64,000 nt of DNA, taken from assembly GCF_043195195.1 (NCBI RefSeq), contig NZ_JBAFWT010000001.1, forward strand, positions 372,001 through 436,000, given 5' to 3'. Under the pieces are notes generated by a model that saw only the letters and a program-made list of their open reading frames with translations, was not told where the DNA came from and did not search any database. Made by a program: the position numbers and the translations under genes. Positions 25,940-34,910 of the stretch are shown piece by piece (the stretch's first letter is position 1; the number at the start of each line of letters is the position of its first letter). This DNA is from NCEH01 sp043195195 (GTDB lineage Bacteria; Pseudomonadota; Alphaproteobacteria; Rhizobiales; Xanthobacteraceae).

Positions 25940-26115
25940 AAGGGGCCTCATGCCGGCAGGCGGGCGAGCCATTCATAGACGTGATCGGAGACTTGTGGCC
26001 GATGGCGCTGTGCGGCCGGGCCTCGTTGTGGTCCTTCCGCCAGGCCTCCATTTTCGCCCAGGCATCGTCAAGGCCATGAACCAGCGGGCGCTGAACTGCC
26101 TACTGAAGGGCCAGC
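25940..26115 (-). pseudogene. Remnant of an IS3-family transposase (orfB C-terminus), frameshifted
   Basis: Read on the minus strand, this shows the IS3-type integrase C-terminus: RWFMAL, then after a one-base deletion DDAWAKMEAWRKDHNEARPHSAIGHKSP (shown as two fragments: DDAWAKMEAW and RKDHNEARPHSAIG). The switch of frame at GCCTTG/ACGATGCC, and the absence of the rest of the transposase, mark a decayed copy. The sequence near 25887-25925 with a GTGCCCCC motif may be one end of the element. It points to past insertion in this accessory region. Confidence 0.8.
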
Positions 26116-26127
26116 GTCTGATCTTAC

Positions 26128-26577
26128 TCACGGCTCGGTCGTTTCAACCACAAGCTCCGTTGAGGTCACGGCTCGCATCAGAGCCCGCAGATCCGAATCT
26201 TGATGGCTGCCGAAGGCGGCATTGAACCCGGCTTGGGCCGCAAGCCAATTCGGCCGGGCCTTGTCGAGTCGTTCCCGGCCAAGGTCCGTCAGGTGGAGCT
26301 CCTTGCTCCGGCGGTCCACCGCCCCTTGAACGATTGCGATGAGACCGTCTCGCTTCAGCGGAAGAATATTCCGGCCAAGAGTTGTCCGGTCCATCACCAT
26401 AATGTGAGCAAGACTATTGATGGTCAGCGACCCATGAGCTTTCAACTTGGCGAGGATCGAGAATTGAGTGATACGTAGTCCCGATGGCGCCAGGTGCTGG
26501 TCGTAGTACTGGCTGACATGCCGTGCTGCTTGGCGGATCGCCAAGCAGGTGCAGATCTCTGGTGACGTGGGCTTCAT
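26128..26577 (-). CDS. MarR family transcriptional regulator
   Basis: 149 residues with winged-helix motifs ITQFSILAKLKAHGSLTINSLAHIM, MDRTTLGRNILPLKRDGLIAI, DRRSKELHLTDLG, and an N-terminal CTCLAIRQAARHVSQYYD. It resembles the MarR at 17226-17753 in plan, including TTLGRN/SALGHN and RRVSQ/RHVSQ. ATG at 26577 has AAGG 5 nt upstream; a GTG at 26601 is possible. It is divergent from the DUF302 gene, which it may control. Its 3' end abuts the IS remnant. Confidence 0.88.
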   Translation of the reverse strand: MKPTSPEICTCLAIRQAARHVSQYYDQHLAPSGLRITQFSILAKLKAHGSLTINSLAHIMVMDRTTLGRNILPLKRDGLIAIVQGAVDRRSKELHLTDLGRERLDKARPNWLAAQAGFNAAFGSHQDSDLRALMRAVTSTELVVETTEP

Positions 26578-26625
26578 AGCAACCTTGACAGCCTGGAGCA
26601 CATAGGCGTAACTGCTCCATATAAA

Positions 26626-26639
26626 AGCGTATATGCGCT
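26626..26639. promoter_or_regulatory. Near-palindrome upstream of marR/DUF302
   Basis: AGCGTATATGCGCT has symmetric ends (AGCG/CGCT) around TATATG in the space between the divergent MarR and DUF302 genes. It recalls the GCATATGC boxes at the other MarR locus. It is a plausible operator; the symmetry is imperfect. Confidence 0.35.
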
Positions 26640-26712
26640 CATGTCAAACTAATGATTCCAATAACTTCTGAATGGTCGGGGGAAATTGCCCGCAGATAAA
26701 GAGCACGCAGCC

Positions 26713-27213
26713 ATGATCGAGAGCTTTACAGTCCAGCACTGTGAGCATGTCAGCCACCGCTCCTTTGATGACGTCGTCACCCGTTTTGAGGCCGAGCTTG
26801 GCAATCTTTCGGATTCCACCATTATCCCGCGCGAAATCGCTGCGGCGAATGGACCGGCAGACTTTGAAGCGCGGATAAGGGCTTATGAGGGTCGAAGCGG
26901 ATTCATGCGCTTCTTGACCAACGATCATGGCGCGTGGATGGCGCGCGTAGGGGCGGATGCCAAGATTCGATCGTACATCATTGGCAATCCGTTGGTGGCC
27001 AGAACCATGATCACCCATGATCCTGGTGTCGGCCTGAATGTTCCAATCAGAGTCCTGATCTTCCAGACGGCCTCCGGCGAGGTGCGCTTGGCCTATGATC
27101 TGCCCTCATCTTTGATGAGTCGTCTCAACAATGGCGAGGTGTCCGCCGCCGCGATCAAGCTGGATGCCAAGCTCCGTGCCTTGGCGGAACTCGCAAGCGG
27201 GGTGGCCGCCTGA
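26713..27213 (+). CDS. DUF302 domain protein
   Basis: 166 residues, no signal peptide. Family features include SFDDVVTRFEAELGNL near the start, GNPLVARTMITHDPGVGLNVPIRVLIF and VRLAYDLPSSLMSRLNN. DUF302 proteins have no firm function. ATG at 26713 is preceded by a weak AAAGAG; the frame to 26686 adds nine residues. It is divergent from a MarR gene and followed by the large regulator at 27326 on the same strand. Confidence 0.82.
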   Translation: MIESFTVQHCEHVSHRSFDDVVTRFEAELGNLSDSTIIPREIAAANGPADFEARIRAYEGRSGFMRFLTNDHGAWMARVGADAKIRSYIIGNPLVARTMITHDPGVGLNVPIRVLIFQTASGEVRLAYDLPSSLMSRLNNGEVSAAAIKLDAKLRALAELASGVAA

Positions 27214-27325
27214 TAGCGACGGGGGAGCCGCGCCGCGCGGGCTGCGAATGCAAGGATAGTTCGAGCGGAGATTGTGCAGGGACACGATGTCTCGCACTGT
27301 TCAAATGGTATTGTGTCAAGGCTCC

Positions 27326-30220
27326 ATGGCTGTAAGCGACGTCATCACGTTCGGACCCTACCGGCTAATACCGGAGGAGCGCCTGCTGCTGAGGGACGGA
27401 GAAGCCGTCGACGTCGGCAGTCGAGCGCTTGATATCCTCATCGCGCTTGTCGAAGCGGCTGGCGAGGTCGTCAGTCAACGCGACTTGATCGCCCGCGCGT
27501 GGCCCAGTGTGGTCGTGGGCGACGGCAGCCTCCGCGTGACGATCGCCAGCTTGCGCAAAGCACTCGGCGGCGACGCGGACGGGGCCAGATACATAGCCAA
27601 CGTGACGGGGCGAGGATATTGTTTTGTCGCGCATGTTGATCGCTCGGCAGCTCAGCAACAGCCGATGGCGCCGCTGCCCGTTCTGTCCGGGGCACTTTAC
27701 GTCCCGAAGCACAAGCTTCCGCCACGCCCAGCTCGTATGGTCGGCCGTCAAGACGCCATCGAGGCATTATCCGTGCTGCTCGCCGCCCGGCGCTTCGTCA
27801 GCGTGGTGGGTCCAGGCGGAATGGGAAAGACGACGGTGGCCGTCTCCGTTGCCCACGCCATGCTCGCTGAGTTCGGCAATGCCGTCCACTTTGTGGATCT
27901 CAGCGCCGTCACCGACTCAGCCGTCGTCTCCAGCGCAGTCGCCACGGCCGTGGGCAGCTCGGTGCAGGCGCATGATCCGCTTCCCAGTCTCATGGCGTTC
28001 CTGGCGGGTCGTCGAATTCTGCTGGTCCTCGACAATTGCGAGCACGTCATCGACGCTGCCACTTCGCTGACGGAGCGTCTCTACAATGATGCGCCGGAGG
28101 TGCATATCCTCACCACAAGCCGGGAGGCGCTGCGCGCAGAGGGCGAGCACGTTCACCTTTTGACGCCGCTGGATTATCCGACTGTGCGAGACGATCTGAC
28201 TGCCGCCGAAGCCCTGGCTACGCCCGCAGTGCAGTTGTTCATGGAGCGTGCCTTCGCCAGCGGCTACATCGTGCCACTCAAAGACGCCGATGCGCCAACC
28301 GTGGCGGCAATCTGCAGTCGACTGGACGGTATCGCGCTCGCCATCGAACTCGCTGGCAGCCGCGTCGGCGCTTATGGGTTGCAGGGCACGGCCGATCTGC
28401 TCAGCAATCGATTCAAACTCCTATGGCAGGGACGCCGAAGCGCGCCACCGCGTCATAAGACACTCGCGGCGATGCTGGACTGGAGCTTCAATCTCCTGTC
28501 CGACTGGGACCGCCGCGTGCTCAGCCGCCTGTCAATCTTCGTCGGCGTATTCACGCTGGAGGCAGCTCAGGCTGTGGCGGCGGACGACGAAACGGATGCG
28601 ATTGAGGTCGCGGAAGCGATTTCCAGCCTGATCGACAAATCGCTCGTTTGGGTCGCGCAGATCGACGGGATCGCGCATCATCGGCTGCTCGATACAACGC
28701 TGGCCTTCGCGGCCGAAAAACTTGCACAAACCGATGAGACCAACGCTGTCGCGAGACGACATGCCCTCTATTACGCGAACCGCCTTTCCAGCGGTGCAGG
28801 CGAGGGGGTTACAATCACCATCGAAGACGTGGCATTTGCCGCCCCGTATTTGGGCAATATTCGCGCAGCCTTGGAATGGAGTTTTTCCGACGCTGGCGAC
28901 GTGGCGATCGGCGTACCGTTGGCCGCCGCGGCGGCTCCATTGTTCTTCGACCTTGCCTTGCTCGTCGAATGTGTTCACTGGTGCGAGCAGGGCTTGGCAG
29001 CATTGCCCGAAGGCGACGAAAACAACGCAACCCGTCTGGTACTTCAAGCAAATTTAGCCGCTTCGGCGATGTTCTCTCGCGGCAATGGCAGCGAAGTGCG
29101 CGCGGCCATTGATGATGGCCTGAGATTGGCAGAGGCGTTGGGCGACCTGCCGCATCAGTTGCACTTGCTCGCGGGCCTGAACATTTTCCTGACCCGACTG
29201 GGCGATTTTCAAGGCGCGATGGCTGCGGCGCGAAGCAGCGTTGCAATTGCTGAGAAGATCGCTTCACCCGCGGCGATAGCCACAGGCGAGTGGATGTTGG
29301 GCGTCGCCTACCACCTGAGCGGGGATCAGGCGAGCGCTCAGCGGCACTGCGAGCGCGGTCTGACGGAGGCAGCGGCCTCAGACGCCGCGCAGGTCGAATT
29401 CTTTGGCTATGATCACCGGATTCGCGGGCTGGTCGCGCTCGCACGCGCCCTTTGGCTCACCGGGTTTCCCGATCGCGCCGCCAAGACCGCTCGACGGGCG
29501 ATCGACGAAGCAGTCAAGCGCGATCAGCCGGTAAATTTGTGTATCGCCATGATCTATACCGCCACCGTGTTTCTCTGGCGCGGCGATTTTGATGAGGCAG
29601 ATCACCTCATCCGACGGCTGGTCGCCCACGCCACGCGGCACTCGCTTGGCCCTTATCATGCGGTTGGTCTGGCTTTGACCGGTGAACTTGCCATTGCGCG
29701 CGGGGATCCATCCGCTGGCGTTTCTGTTTTACGGCGCGCCCTCGGAGTTTTGCACGCGGAGCGACATAACATCCTAACGCCCGCTTTTCATCGGGCGCTG
29801 GCCGACGGGCTGATGCAGTCTGGGGACATTGACGAAGCTCTGGCGGTCCTCAATGCCACAACAGTCTGGAACGAGACCCAAGTTGAATCCTCAAGCGTAC
29901 CCGAACTGCTAAGAATCCGGGGCGAGATCTTGCTCAAAACAACTCCTGCCGATCATAGAGCCGCCGAACAAGCGTTTCAGCTTTCAATGCAACGTGCAAA
30001 GGCTCAATCAGCCCTCAGCCTCGAACTTCGGGCGGCAATAAGCCTTTCGCGACTGTGGTGCAGTCAAGACAAAGCCGCACAGGCAGCAGAACTGCTGGAG
30101 GCTGTCTACCGGCGGTTCAAGGAAGGCCACCAGACAGCGGACTTGAGGCGCGCAAGTCAAATGTTGGCGGACCTCGGGCGCGCGTCAGTCCCGTTCACAA
30201 GACGAGCGGACCGACCCTGA
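27326..30220 (+). CDS. Winged-helix/STAND-ATPase/TPR-like transcriptional regulator
   Basis: 964 residues. Residues 5-105 form an OmpR/CadC-type winged helix (RALDILIALVEAAGEVVSQ, SLRVTIASLRKALGG, YIANVTGRGYCFVA). A STAND/NB-ARC-like ATPase follows with Walker A GPGGMGKTT at 162-170, Walker B RILLVLDNCEHV and the sensor-like LTTSREAL. From about 520 there is an alpha-helical repeat half, TPR-like and Ala-rich. This is the plan of the bacterial AfsR/MalT-like signal-integrating regulators. The ligand and target are unknown; nearby SnoaL-like and hydrolase genes are candidates. ATG 27326 has AAGG upstream. Confidence 0.88.
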   Translation: MAVSDVITFGPYRLIPEERLLLRDGEAVDVGSRALDILIALVEAAGEVVSQRDLIARAWPSVVVGDGSLRVTIASLRKALGGDADGARYIANVTGRGYCFVAHVDRSAAQQQPMAPLPVLSGALYVPKHKLPPRPARMVGRQDAIEALSVLLAARRFVSVVGPGGMGKTTVAVSVAHAMLAEFGNAVHFVDLSAVTDSAVVSSAVATAVGSSVQAHDPLPSLMAFLAGRRILLVLDNCEHVIDAATSLTERLYNDAPEVHILTTSREALRAEGEHVHLLTPLDYPTVRDDLTAAEALATPAVQLFMERAFASGYIVPLKDADAPTVAAICSRLDGIALAIELAGSRVGAYGLQGTADLLSNRFKLLWQGRRSAPPRHKTLAAMLDWSFNLLSDWDRRVLSRLSIFVGVFTLEAAQAVAADDETDAIEVAEAISSLIDKSLVWVAQIDGIAHHRLLDTTLAFAAEKLAQTDETNAVARRHALYYANRLSSGAGEGVTITIEDVAFAAPYLGNIRAALEWSFSDAGDVAIGVPLAAAAAPLFFDLALLVECVHWCEQGLAALPEGDENNATRLVLQANLAASAMFSRGNGSEVRAAIDDGLRLAEALGDLPHQLHLLAGLNIFLTRLGDFQGAMAAARSSVAIAEKIASPAAIATGEWMLGVAYHLSGDQASAQRHCERGLTEAAASDAAQVEFFGYDHRIRGLVALARALWLTGFPDRAAKTARRAIDEAVKRDQPVNLCIAMIYTATVFLWRGDFDEADHLIRRLVAHATRHSLGPYHAVGLALTGELAIARGDPSAGVSVLRRALGVLHAERHNILTPAFHRALADGLMQSGDIDEALAVLNATTVWNETQVESSSVPELLRIRGEILLKTTPADHRAAEQAFQLSMQRAKAQSALSLELRAAISLSRLWCSQDKAAQAAELLEAVYRRFKEGHQTADLRRASQMLADLGRASVPFTRRADRP

Positions 30221-30323
30221 CCCAGGGTGGAGATAACGCCGTTTAACATCAAATAATATGCCCCCCGAAGCCTCTTCCACCAATACTCATTGGGAGTGAA
30301 AAGAGGACAGGGCGTTTTTTGAG

Positions 30324-30737
30324 ATGTCTCATTTGGAAAAGCGGCGAGAGCCAGGCGCCGAGGCTCCCGCTTCGAATGCGCTGGTCGCAGATCTTCCCCC
30401 GACGGTCGCCGCCTTCATTCACGCAATGAACGCATGCGATCTCGACGCATTGCTGGAAACATTCGTCGACGACGCCCTCGTCAATGACCAGCTTGTCGAC
30501 TATTGGGGCAAGGGGGCCATCGCGGCTTGGGCCGCTCGCGATATCATCGGCGAGCGATTGACCCTCGAGGTCGTCAAAACGCTCCAGCATTATGGGCATT
30601 CGATCGTGACCGCCCATGTGGATGGATTGTTCGACAAGCGCGGGTTGCCAGATCCGCTCGTGCTTGCATTTTATTTTTCATGTCACGACGAGAAAATCGT
30701 TCAGCTCATCATCCTGCGCAATCAATCTGGCATCTGA
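30324..30737 (+). CDS. SnoaL/NTF2-like family protein
   Basis: 137 residues with an NTF2-like cone fold signature: VAAFIHAMNACDLDALLETFVDDALVND, WGKGAIAAWAARDI and LVLAFYFSCHDEKIVQLIILR. Such proteins bind or isomerise small hydrophobic compounds, or have unknown roles. The pocket residues cannot be assigned here. It is 103 nt after the STAND regulator on the same strand and could be its target or partner. Confidence 0.78.
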   Translation: MSHLEKRREPGAEAPASNALVADLPPTVAAFIHAMNACDLDALLETFVDDALVNDQLVDYWGKGAIAAWAARDIIGERLTLEVVKTLQHYGHSIVTAHVDGLFDKRGLPDPLVLAFYFSCHDEKIVQLIILRNQSGI

Positions 30738-31253
30738 ATCGGCTTTGACGGGGCCCGAAGCCCTGCGAGGCGTTGACCTGGAACCGCCCTTGGACGTGCG
30801 TGTTTGACGCCCTGCCGACTCAAGACTCGAGATTGAGGATATCGGCACCCTTGAAGTCCGGACTGCGCCGGCCGCCGTCGCCCTATCTCAGGCACCGACA
30901 GCTTGAACACTCCGTCGACGCTTCGGGCGCGGGGCACCAGGGTGTGAGGCACCCGGGGCCAGCGCACCATCGGCGCGGGGCCATGCCCCATAATATCCCT
31001 TCTCATGACCATGGTATTTTCGCGGCTTAATGAGCACCGCCAAGCCGGGCACTAAAAAATCATCTTTTCATCAGTATAGTTCACACGAATTTGTTACTCC
31101 AAAAGTGTTCAACCCGCGCTCCATTATCAAAACTTCTTGATGACAGAACTTTTCACGAGCTTACGCCTCATAACATCCGATCCAATATCCGCCATGCCAT
31201 CCTCTGTCGTGCCGCTCTAAACCAGAGATTTACTCTGAGCGCCTGGAGATGAC
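30738..31253. other. Intergenic region, no gene seen
   Basis: No frame here has a ribosome site plus family resemblance. A GC-rich part (30770-31010) shows a few short frames on both strands that look like chance or eroded coding DNA. The part from 31040 to 31200 is AT-rich and likely carries the promoter of the hydrolase gene at 31254. Confidence 0.5.
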
Positions 31254-32114
31254 ATGACCAAACTGGATATCGCAAACCGTGAGGGCGCCACGCTGGAAAC
31301 CGCGCCCACCCGTTACATCGAAAGCGGTGGCATCCGCTTCGCCTATCGTCAGCTCGGCCCGTCGACCGGAACGCCGCTGATTCTGCTGCAGCATTTCTCG
31401 GGCAATATCGACGCCTGGGATCCCGCCGTCGTAAACGCCCTGGCCGCCGATCGTCCCGTGATTGCTTTCGACAATGCCGGCGTCGGCCGTTCCACCGGCC
31501 AGACCCCGGACAGTGTTGCGGCCATGGCCCGCGATGCCGTCACCTTCATCAAGGCGCTCGGCCTCTCCAAGGTTGACCTGCTGGGCTATTCGCTCGGCGG
31601 CTGCGTTGCCCAGCAGATAGCGGCTGAGCATGGCGCGCTGGTCCATAAGGTGGTCCTCGTCGGCACTGCGCCGCAGGGCGGCGAAGAGCACCTGCTGGCG
31701 GTTCTGCAGGAGGCGTTCTCCCAAACCGAGGCGCCTGACGTGCGCCTGCCGCTGTTCTTCACGAAGACCTCTGCCAGTCAGGCCGCCGGCCGGGCATTTC
31801 TGAACCGGGTCTATGCCCGCAAGGAAGATCGTGACACCGATGGCGGCAGCGCCGTGACCGATCCGCAGGCAAAGGCCCTGATCACATGGTGCGCTACGCC
31901 TTCCCCCGAGAATGCCATCCTGCGCGCCATCAGCCAGCCCACCCTCCTGGTCAGCGGCAGCCATGACACCATGCTCCCGGCAAGCAACGCCTACGCGATG
32001 TTCAACGCCATGAGCAACGCCCAACTGCTCCTGTATCCCGACTCCGGCCACGGTGCCCTCTTTCAGCACCACGCGCTCTTTGTGAATCACGTCCGCACCT
32101 TCCTGGACGCCTAG
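31254..32114 (+). CDS. Alpha/beta hydrolase
   Basis: 286 residues, no signal peptide. The lipase-type nucleophile elbow is GYSLGG. The oxyanion region is LLQHFSGNIDAWDP, the acid is probably in VSGSHDTM and the His in DSGHGALFQH. It probably hydrolyses an ester or a C-C bond; related proteins also act as cofactor-free haloperoxidases. TGGAG is 5 nt before ATG. First of a rightward series with a GMC oxidoreductase and two exported hydrolases. Confidence 0.88.
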   Translation: MTKLDIANREGATLETAPTRYIESGGIRFAYRQLGPSTGTPLILLQHFSGNIDAWDPAVVNALAADRPVIAFDNAGVGRSTGQTPDSVAAMARDAVTFIKALGLSKVDLLGYSLGGCVAQQIAAEHGALVHKVVLVGTAPQGGEEHLLAVLQEAFSQTEAPDVRLPLFFTKTSASQAAGRAFLNRVYARKEDRDTDGGSAVTDPQAKALITWCATPSPENAILRAISQPTLLVSGSHDTMLPASNAYAMFNAMSNAQLLLYPDSGHGALFQHHALFVNHVRTFLDA

Positions 32115-32203
32115 CCGAGACGGCCATCGCTCCGGCTCGGACATCTGGCGGCCGGCTCGCGCCGTCTGTGCCGAGCCGGGATCCCCCTTTTTTGAGGTGT
32201 GAG

Positions 32204-33832
32204 ATGAGTGAAACATCCAATCTTGAAAGTCTCGACGCGGAATTCGCCCGCGAGGTTGAAGAAAACCAGCTTCGGCTTCGCGCCGCACTTCGCACCAGCT
32301 ACGACTTCATCGTGTGCGGTTCCGGTTCTTCCGGCTCTGTCGTGGCGCGGCGTCTGGCCGAGAATCCGGCGGTCTCCGTGCTGCTGATCGAGGTCGGCGG
32401 GAGCGACACTGCGCCTGAAGTGGAGATGGCGGCGGCGTGGCCGATGAATCTCGGCAGCGCGCGCGACTGGGGCTACACGGCCTTACCCAATCCGCACCTC
32501 AACGGGCGCGCCATCCCGATGAGCATGGGCAAGGTGCTTGGGGGAGGATCAAGCATCAACGTCATGCTCTGGGCGCGCGGCCACAAGAGCGACTGGGATT
32601 ATTTCGCCGCCCAGGCCGGCGATCCTGCCTGGAGCTATGAATCGGTTCTGGGCATCTTCCGCGAGATCGAAAACTGGCAAGGCGTGCCCGATCCCGCCCG
32701 CCGCGGACAGGATGGCCTGCTCTACATCACGCCACCGATCGAGCCGCACCCGGTCGCGAAGGCGATGCTCGATGCCGCGGTCGAGCTTGATATCCCCGTC
32801 TTCGACGATGTGAACGGCGCCATGATGGAGGGGCCCGGCGGCGCGGCCTACTTCAACCTGCGAATTCGCGACGGCCGGCGGCAGTCGATTTTCCGCTCCT
32901 ACGCCTTCCCGTTGATGAACCAGCCGAACCTGACGGTGCTGCCCGGGACCCTGGTCACGCGCGTGCTCATCGAGCGGGGAGCCGCGATCGGCGTGGAATG
33001 CATCCTTGAGGGCCGGAGCCGCCGCTTCCTCGCGTCGCAGGAAGTGATCCTGTCCCTCGGGGCCATCCAGACCCCCAAGGTCCTGATGCAGTCCGGCATT
33101 GGCGATGGCGAGACGCTGGCAGCCCTGGGGATCCCGGTGGTCCAGCATCTCCCGGGAGTGGGCGCCAACTTCCAGGACCACATCATGGTTACCAGCTGCA
33201 TGTGGGAATACCCCGAGCCGATGCCCCCTCACGGCAATGGCGGCGAAGCGACCATCTTCGCCAAGAGCACGCCGGAGCTCGACAGTCCCGATATCCAATT
33301 GCTCCAGATCCAGTTCCCGGTGGCAACCCCTGAACTCGCCGGGCGTTACGCCATTCCGGCCGGATCCTGGGGGATCTTTCCGGCGCTGCTGCGTCCTCAC
33401 AGCGTGGGCCGCCTGCGGCTGACCGGGGCAAAACCCGAAGATCCGATCCTCATCGACTCGCAGATCCTCTCCGATCCGGCCGACCTGACAGCACTACGGC
33501 GGTGCGTGGAGCTGACGCGGGAGGTCGGCAATGCTCGGGCGTTTCAGCGCTTCGTGAAGCGGGAGGTCATGCCGACCGCGCTCGACGCTGCCGACATGGA
33601 CAAGTTTATCCGCGATGGCGTGTCGACCATCTGGCACCAGAGCTGCACCGCCAAGATGGGACAGGACGACATGTCCGTCGTGGACAGCCGCCTCAAGGTC
33701 TACGGCGTCGACCGCCTGCGGATCGCCGATGCCTCCGTGATGCCGCGGGTTCCCCTGGCCAACACCATGGCCCCCTGCGTCGTCATCGGCGAGCAGGCAA
33801 GTCGGGCAATCGCCCGCGAACGTCAGCTTTGA
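32204..33832 (+). CDS. GMC family FAD-dependent alcohol oxidoreductase
   Basis: 542 residues. FAD-binding GSGSSG at 39-44, VLLIEVGG, GKVLGGGSSINVMLWARGH (GMC signature 1), LSLGAIQTPKVLMQSG (signature 2), and a catalytic His in WHQSCTAKMG with Asn in LANTMAPCVV. It is choline dehydrogenase-like and oxidises a primary or secondary alcohol. GAGG lies 7 nt before the chosen ATG at 32204; the frame from 32168 is longer but unsupported. Its place between hydrolases suggests it oxidises an alcohol they release. Confidence 0.92.
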   Translation: MSETSNLESLDAEFAREVEENQLRLRAALRTSYDFIVCGSGSSGSVVARRLAENPAVSVLLIEVGGSDTAPEVEMAAAWPMNLGSARDWGYTALPNPHLNGRAIPMSMGKVLGGGSSINVMLWARGHKSDWDYFAAQAGDPAWSYESVLGIFREIENWQGVPDPARRGQDGLLYITPPIEPHPVAKAMLDAAVELDIPVFDDVNGAMMEGPGGAAYFNLRIRDGRRQSIFRSYAFPLMNQPNLTVLPGTLVTRVLIERGAAIGVECILEGRSRRFLASQEVILSLGAIQTPKVLMQSGIGDGETLAALGIPVVQHLPGVGANFQDHIMVTSCMWEYPEPMPPHGNGGEATIFAKSTPELDSPDIQLLQIQFPVATPELAGRYAIPAGSWGIFPALLRPHSVGRLRLTGAKPEDPILIDSQILSDPADLTALRRCVELTREVGNARAFQRFVKREVMPTALDAADMDKFIRDGVSTIWHQSCTAKMGQDDMSVVDSRLKVYGVDRLRIADASVMPRVPLANTMAPCVVIGEQASRAIARERQL

Positions 33833-33868
33833 TCCCCCCTTCAAACTAGCAGAGAGAGAGAGACTTCG

Positions 33869-34705
33869 ATGAAACTTATGACATACGTGAAACGTGCGGC
33901 ATCGACCGCACTCCTGGCTGTCAGCGCCATCGGCATGTTGAACATGGCGGTGGGGACAGCTTCGGCCGCCACGCCAGAAATGGCGAAGCCCACCATTGTT
34001 CTGGTCCACGGTGCGTTCGCAGACGCATCGAGCTGGGACGGCGTCATCTCCAGGCTTCAGGCTGACGGATATACCGTCATCGCCGCTCCCGATCCGCTTC
34101 GCGGCCTCAAGAGCGATTCCGATTACGTGTCCGGCATCGTCAAAAATACCAAGGGGCCGGTGGTCCTGGTCGGCCATTCCTATGGAGGCTCGATCATCAC
34201 GAACGCCGCGACCGGCGCCGATAATGTGAAGGCCCTGGTCTATGTCGCGGCCTACGCTCCGGAAGCTGGCGAGAACGCCTTCGATCTCACCGGCAAGTTC
34301 CCGGGAAGCATCCTGCCTGACGCACTGGCCCCGCCGATTGCCCTCGCGGACGGCGCTCATGACCTCTATGTCCAGCAGGGCAAGTTCCGAGCCGTATTCG
34401 CAGCCGACGTTCCCGAGAAGCAGGCCGAGCTCATGGCGGCCACCCAGCGCCCTGTGACCGATGCCGCGCTTAAGGGAGCCTCCGCGGCGCCGGCGTGGAA
34501 AACCATTCCGTCGTGGTTTGTCTACGGTAGCGCCGACAAGGTCATCCCGCCGGCCGCACACGCCTTCATGGCGCAGCGTGCGGGTGCAAAGGAGGCCTTG
34601 GTCGTGAAGGACGCGCCTCATCTCGTCATGGTCTCTCATCCGGCCGTCGTCGCCAGACTCATCGAAAAGGCAGCGGCAGCGGAAGAAACCGCCAAGCAAG
34701 ACTGA
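33869..34705 (+). CDS. Secreted alpha/beta hydrolase (Sec signal)
   Basis: 278 residues: a Sec signal peptide (MKLMTYVKRAASTALLAVSA, Ala-Ser-Ala cleavage near residue 33), then IVLVHGAFADASSWDGVISRLQ, nucleophile GHSYGG, VAAYAPEAGENAFDL and catalytic His in KDAPHLVMVSHPA. It resembles EstC/salicylate-esterase-like hydrolases. It is about 36 nt after the GMC gene and clearly paralogous to the Tat-type enzyme at 34911. A GAGAGAGAG run upstream provides the ribosome site. Confidence 0.88.
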   Translation: MKLMTYVKRAASTALLAVSAIGMLNMAVGTASAATPEMAKPTIVLVHGAFADASSWDGVISRLQADGYTVIAAPDPLRGLKSDSDYVSGIVKNTKGPVVLVGHSYGGSIITNAATGADNVKALVYVAAYAPEAGENAFDLTGKFPGSILPDALAPPIALADGAHDLYVQQGKFRAVFAADVPEKQAELMAATQRPVTDAALKGASAAPAWKTIPSWFVYGSADKVIPPAAHAFMAQRAGAKEALVVKDAPHLVMVSHPAVVARLIEKAAAAEETAKQD

Positions 34706-34910
34706 CGTCCGACCCCGGGCGGACCTTTCTCCAAAGGCCCGCCCGGAAACAGTGGTTCCCATCCAGCGCGATCATGGATCCGCTGCGCGATCCGGCTGCA
34801 TCGGTGGGACGGGCGAGCGGCCCGCAGCCAGGTGACGCCGTCATCCCGGCGCAAGCGCGCCGCCGCCTTGCGCCGATAAATTTCCCCTCACGATCAAAGG
34901 ACGATCAATC

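Noticed and set aside
30722..31012. 96-codon minus-strand frame and an overlapping plus-strand frame
   Set aside because: Neither has a ribosome site or family resemblance.
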